The notes under the pieces: generated by a model
Seen by the model: only the letters and a program-made list of their open reading frames with translations
The model's database searches: none
Told to the model about the DNA's origin: nothing
DNA from: Phoronis ovalis
Taxonomy: Eukaryota; Phoronida; Phoronidae
Assembly (NCBI GenBank): GCA_028565635.1
Contig: JAOXYB010080388.1
Location: 1 to 23,160, forward strand
Direction: 5' to 3'
DNA length: 23,160 bases
Program-made: the position numbers and the translations under genes
Shown here: positions 19,556-23,160 of the stretch, in pieces
Layout: each line of letters starts with the position of its first letter
How positions within the stretch are numbered: position 1 is the first letter of the stretch

Positions 19556-19563
19556 TGACGTCA
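19556..19563. promoter_or_regulatory. CRE palindrome TGACGTCA
   Basis: Perfect 8-bp CREB/ATF consensus in the short interval between two divergent genes. The motif match is exact; use is inferred. Confidence 0.45.
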
Positions 19564-19950
19564 CCTACAGTGACTGTACGCATCATAGAGAAGAACTATC
19601 AGTAATTTCAATAAATTTACTAAAACAAAATACCGTGTTTTTTAAAAATTAGACTTCACCACCAGGCTAGTCTTCTTCGGCATGAGCAATGTTCTCCGTT
19701 GCTACTGATGCTCTGGAGATGGAAACGGTCATAAAAGGGGAGTTGATAACAGTTAATAATAATAAAATACCTTTGAGAGGTGATACAAGAGTTTAGTTAT
19801 TTAAAAGTAAAACAAGTATTAAATATATTTATTTTCTTACCAAATAATATGGATAGACTTTTTGTGCTAGTCAGATTAGTTATTTGAAATGAGATAACAT
19901 TCCTAAAATTATAGAATCGTCCAACTTCCTTCAATCGAGTTTTATGTCCC

Positions 19951-19964
19951 TCACTAGGTGGCAG
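19951..19964 (+). promoter_or_regulatory. CTCF-like motif upstream of the unnamed gene
   Basis: TCACTAGGTGGCAG matches 13 of 14 positions of the CTCF core CCASYAGRKGGCRS. It ends 11 bases before the ATG. CCAAGATGGC at the ATG also resembles a YY1 site, as at many animal translation starts. Confidence 0.4.
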
Positions 19965-19975
19965 AATATTCCAAG

Positions 19976-19993
19976 ATGGCAGTCAACAGGAAG
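19976..19993 (+). CDS. Unnamed gene exon 1 (start codon, 6 codons)
   Basis: ATG in CCAAGATGGCA context, donor AAG|GTGTGT at 19994. MAVNRK joins in phase 0 to exon 2. This is the least certain exon because it is only six codons, but position, Kozak context and donor agree. Confidence 0.6.
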
Positions 19994-22820
19994 GTGTGTA
20001 TTTTGTTTTGTAAACATTTTGGATTTTCTTCAATATAGTTTTATTGTTAACTTCACCCAAATCGTTATGTTACCCACATGCTTGAAAAACCTTCCACAAT
20101 TGTATATATATATATGTCAGAATCAGGTGCCAGATCGATACCAAGAACTTAATTATACTTATATAGTAAATCATGACACTAGTTTAGTAGCGGCTTAATT
20201 TGTAACCGTTTTGTTCATTTTAATTTTTATCCTGATGGTATTTTGACTTTTCCCCATCTGTATCCACTAATGAAGCAAAGGGGTTTGTATTTTTTCATTC
20301 TATGCTGAGGGTGTTATCACAAAGTTTATCCTGAGGGTCAAATCTTAACTTTTACTTCCCTTTGTGCTAGACAACGTATCGTTTTTGTAATAATTATGAG
20401 CACCAGGTTTGTACACAATACTCAATGTGTGATCTGATATAAGTGTTATACAAAACTTAAAGAGAATATTTATTGGTATAATTAAAAGTTCTCTTGGTGA
20501 ACCTCGGTGCTGTCATAGCTTGGCGAATGAATTTGTTCAGTGGGTATAATAGACAGTTTCAGATTGTTTGTTAATCATACACCTCTTCTTCTTGTTTTGT
20601 TTCTCTCAAGTAACCTTCCTTGTCCCATCTTTCTTCATTGAATACTGATATTTTGGATTGTGTCAGACGACAACAGTGAGTTAGCCACATCTCTAATATA
20701 ATATTGGTATTTCCTTCTTTTACAGTCTTGGATTGGAGATGACGATGACGATTACTGGAATGAGACAAAAAGCAGAGGTTTTGATTTTGATAATGATGTA
20801 AGTCTTGACTCTTGACCAGTTATGCAAACAAAAATTATATAGGGGCTCTTGTCTATCCTGTCTTTTAAATGACTTATTTAAAAGAAATTGTGATTGGAGG
20901 ACCTTTTTGGAACAATCCGTACTGATTCAGGAAATTAGGTTTAGCATTTTGTATATCCGTAATCTGTGAGTCAATACCCTTTAGTTTTTACTGCTGGTAC
21001 AAAGTAAGATGCTAAATAACATCAGCATTTTTATTGAATGTAGAATTTACAAGAGGCTAAGCAGATTATGGGTGGTTTGGGTGATTCAGCGGGCATGGAT
21101 GAAGAAGTCATTAACTGGGATGGTTCTTCAGCCTCTATCTCATATGGTATGTATCATCAATAGGGGAAAATGTAGTAAAGCATACAGAGTTTCTTTCACT
21201 GTACAGATCTGTTACGTCAACATACATGTATTGTACTTTTATTTTCATGAAATGACTTGAAATTAAGCTAGATAAAAGAAGATTATTAGTTAATTTATCA
21301 GATAACAGTAGTCATAAAAGCCTGCAATTCTTGTGCCAGCAAATGATGCAACATACCGGGTAATAACTGTAAGTAAAGAAATTCCAAGCTTCCCAGTGTA
21401 TGTATAACTTACCCTTTGACAGTCGTCCATTTTAATTTTTTTGTCTCATGCAAAATACATTATTGTAGAAAAATCAGCTCGATACCATCCACCACAAAGC
21501 AGTAATGCCAAATCTTCTGCTCAGCCTAAGGCGACAGTGCCACATTCCTCCAGTGCAGATACTTTAAAAACTACTAACACGCATGCCAGATCATCTAGCT
21601 TAGGTGAGTACAGTTATAATACCCAGACCATGCTTAGTACTAAAGTTAAAGTTGTGGCAAAAGTTTATTATTCTGTTTAGTTGTGTAATATCATGAAATG
21701 TTGAACTTTTTCTGTGATCCCTGAGAAACTTCAACTCCATCTCAAAGTTTTTATCAGCATGACAAAACACAGAATCTGAGATCACATCACTATAGTGAAT
21801 CGATTTGTTGGTTTGAGATATATTTTTTTTTGTATATTTTGTATTAATAAAGAAATATAATATATTAATTGGAACATTGCATAATTTCCAAATTAAGGCA
21901 CACTTTTAAATATAATGTTTTCCTTCAATATATATATTTTTGCTGTCATCACAGGGGGCTTTTGCTCTAGCTGGAATTTTAGCAGTACTTTGACCCTAAT
22001 TACTGTTTTGATTCCACATATATTAAAATCCAGAGTATAAATTGGCAATAAAATCATATATTTAATAAAATTGTAATAAGTGTATACTATACATATTTTT
22101 ACTGTTGATTTAAACTATTGTCATATGTTTTTATACATGTAAAATAATGTTAAATGATTTTTGAACATTTAAAAGAGTTTAAAAAATTATTTCGTTATAA
22201 GTTTTGTTTATGTTATATTAAAATTTTACAGGAACATTTCAACCTAATTCATCATATTTAGAAACCAGTGGAAGTGATCCTAGTATTGATGATGGTAAGG
22301 TCTATCTTTTAGAATTTTGTAATTATCATGAAATATTAAAATCTTCTGTGGGCATAAATTTTTCAGTGCACTACTTGCAATTCAATTTGAGACACTTTGA
22401 AGCTGTTGCCTTAGGTTAGATGGTAAGTATGTTTGAAATTTGTGATGTCCTGTGTTCAGAAAGGTTTTGTTCTTATGCCGAAAATAAAAAATTGTGTGTT
22501 TCCAGAAACAAAAATAGCGTAGGTAGGTAGGCTGTAAAAGCAATAATAACACATGTATATTGTTGTAAAATATGAAAAAATTGAAATAAGGTCGGGGGTT
22601 AAAATTACGCCTGGTTAGGTTACCAGAAAGACACAATCTTTTATTTTATGCTTACCTTCATTAGCATGTAAGACCGCACAACAATATATTATTAACTTTA
22701 TGCTTGTACGCCTATGTTTTTGTTTCAGTTGTGAGGAACTCGAGTCAATCTAAAACACCTACAGTAACAGAAGTGGCAAAATTGCAGTCACAGATAAACT
22801 TATTAAAAAGACAAAAAGAA
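19976..22820 (+). CDS. Unidentified protein, acidic/Ser-rich N-terminus then coiled coil, 3'-partial
   Basis: Six coding exons with matching phases: 19976-19993, 20726-20797, 21044-21146, 21469-21603, 22232-22294, 22729-22820. They give 161 residues with the gene continuing beyond the window. The start is the only ATG with Kozak context (CCAAGATGG) upstream of the first solid exon; it yields MAVNRK. Then come an acidic aromatic stretch (SWIGDDDDDYWNETKSRGFD), EEVINWDG, a Ser/Thr/Pro/Gln-rich low-complexity region (about 65-130), and VAKLQSQINLLKRQKE, which has heptad-like spacing of L/I and looks like the beginning of a coiled coil. I do not recognise the family. The plan (acidic disordered head, long coiled coil) is common in centrosomal, ciliary and Golgi proteins, but that is only a guess. 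No membrane segment or signal peptide is visible. Confidence 0.75.
19994..20725 (+). other. Intron 1 of the unnamed gene
   Basis: 732 bases, AT-rich, with a short TA run at about 20103-20116. Ends TTCCTTCTTTTACAG, a strong acceptor. The minus-strand ORF across the next exon is a shadow. Confidence 0.6.
20726..20797 (+). CDS. Unnamed gene exon 2 (acidic, aromatic)
   Basis: Acceptor CTTTTACAG, donor GTAAGT. Phase 0, 24 codons: SWIGDDDDDYWNETKSRGFD then FDND. The unusual five-Asp run flanked by Trp residues is the most distinctive part for family searches. Confidence 0.82.
21044..21146 (+). CDS. Unnamed gene exon 3
   Basis: Acceptor TTGAATGTAG, donor GTATGT. 103 nt, phase 0 in, one base left (G). 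Reads NLQEAKQIMGGLGDSAGMDE then EVINWDGSSASISY. Soluble and mixed-charge. Confidence 0.82.
21147..21468 (+). other. Intron 3 of the unnamed gene
   Basis: 322 bases, AT-rich, no recognisable element. Confidence 0.75.
21469..21603 (+). CDS. Unnamed gene exon 4 (Ser/Thr-rich)
   Basis: Acceptor CATTATTGTAG, donor GTGAGT. G+AA gives Glu; reads KSARYHPPQSSNAKSSAQPK, ATVPHSSSADTLKTTNTHAR, then SSSL, leaving G. Low-complexity and probably disordered. Open in frame with good splice sites. Confidence 0.8.
21604..22231 (+). other. Intron 4 of the unnamed gene
   Basis: 628 bases, very AT-rich. No element recognised. Confidence 0.75.
22232..22294 (+). CDS. Unnamed gene exon 5
   Basis: Acceptor AAATTTTACAG, donor GTAAGG. 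63 nt: G+GA gives Gly, then TFQPNSSYLETSGSDPSIDD, leaving G. Short and without an ATG; recognised by splice sites and phase continuity with both neighbours. Confidence 0.78.
22295..22728 (+). other. Intron 5 of the unnamed gene
   Basis: 434 bases, AT-rich; a minus-strand ORF here has no family signal. Ends ATGTTTTTGTTTCAG. Confidence 0.75.
22729..22820 (+). CDS. Unnamed gene exon 6 (start of coiled coil)
   Basis: Acceptor TTTTTGTTTCAG, donor GTATGA. 92 nt, leaving phase 0. Reads VVRNSSQSKTPTVTEVAKLQ then SQINLLKRQKE. Hydrophobic residues at V, L, I, L, L with charged/polar fillers suggest heptads continuing into the next, unseen exon. Confidence 0.8.
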
Positions 22821-23160
22821 GTATGAGATCTCTAATATCTCATTTTGACTAGAAGAACGTATAAGTAGCAAGCTGTCACATGTTTTCTGTAAAAACACTG
22901 TTCAGGAGTTTGCAAGGGGCAAAAAAATTTACTCATAAAAACAGTTTGCAATTTTCATGATTAACATATTTTTGTGTGAGGTTGTAATATTCTATTTCAC
23001 ATAATCTCAAATTGATTTTTATGCCCATCCACCATAGTGGAATGGGCATATTGTCGTAGTGTAGGCGTTGTTGTTGTCGTTGTCGTCGTATGTAACACTT
23101 TCTTTGTCTCGCGATAACAGCTTCAGTTTTTACCCGATCGCTTTCATATTCGGCACAGGG
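22821..23160 (+). other. Intron 6 of the unnamed gene with repeat start, window edge
   Basis: 340 bases of intron. From about 23019 it is an interspersed repeat that runs out of the window. Confidence 0.7.
23019..23160 (+). repeat. Interspersed repeat with terminal hairpin, partial
   Basis: Begins TTTTTATGCCCATCCACCAT then AGTGGAATGGGCATA: the GCCCAT-CCAC / GTGG-ATGGGC arms form a hairpin with a single-base bulge. A GTT/GTC trinucleotide run follows (about 23065-23089), then CTTTGTCTCGCGATAACAGC text shared with 2883-2943. I recognise this layout as common in mollusc genomes. The class of element is unknown to me. Confidence 0.7.

Larger units (their letters stand above)
19108..19975. promoter_or_regulatory. 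Shared head-to-head promoter region, LRRC69 / unnamed gene
   Basis: 868 bases between two divergent start codons. It holds a CpG-rich patch at about 19276-19306 (CACCGACACCGGCCGGCGAC and onward) that is unusual for this AT-rich window, a perfect CRE palindrome at 19556-19563, a CTCF-like motif at 19951-19964 and a possible 5'-UTR acceptor for LRRC69 (minus strand TTTTTGTTCAG|GCTCGG, near 19166). Transcription starts cannot be placed from sequence alone. Confidence 0.5.

Noticed and set aside
20103-20116. TA dinucleotide run
   Set aside because: Too short to be more than an ordinary AT-rich microsatellite.

Overview
The window is AT-rich animal nuclear DNA: small exons with GT/AG introns, long AT-rich introns and Kozak-type starts. 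Two pieces of a dispersed repeat with a GCCCAT...ATGGGC hairpin and CTTTGTCT..GATAACAG text are of a kind I associate with molluscan (bivalve/gastropod) genomes, so a marine mollusc is the most likely source. That assignment is inference. No bacterial, viral, CRISPR or RNA-gene content is evident.

Layout. (1) 329-13184, plus strand: the 3' part of a ceramide synthase gene (CERS/LASS, TLC/Lag1p family). It runs from the homeobox-like domain through the catalytic Lag1p motif to the stop codon, in eight consecutive coding exons plus one extra, homologous alternative exon. Its 3' UTR runs to about 14.58 kb. (2) 15169-19107, minus strand: a complete seven-exon LRRC69 gene (346 codons), tail-to-tail with CERS. 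(3) 19976-22820, plus strand: the first six coding exons of a gene I cannot name, head-to-head with LRRC69 across a short shared promoter region. It encodes an acidic, Ser-rich N-terminus leading into a predicted coiled coil and leaves the window.

Main discovery. The CERS intron upstream of the exon at 9333-9486 contains a second intact exon at 7681-7837 with the same entry and exit phases. Its translation aligns collinearly with the 9333-9486 exon (17 identities over the first 45 positions, including the RV..S...EA..I.G, Y.Y, L..LH..W and IA positions). Both encode the loop plus last transmembrane helix, the part of ceramide synthases known to set acyl-chain length choice. Using both exons shifts the frame to an immediate TGA, so they can only work as mutually exclusive exons. 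One mollusc gene would then make two ceramide synthases of differing fatty-acyl-CoA preference.

Other points: a perfect palindrome carrying AATAAA on both strands between the convergent genes; a large imperfect inverted repeat in the last CERS intron; an old duplicated intronic segment; a CTCF-like motif and a perfect CRE palindrome in the head-to-head promoter; and dispersed repeat copies in a CERS intron and at the right edge.
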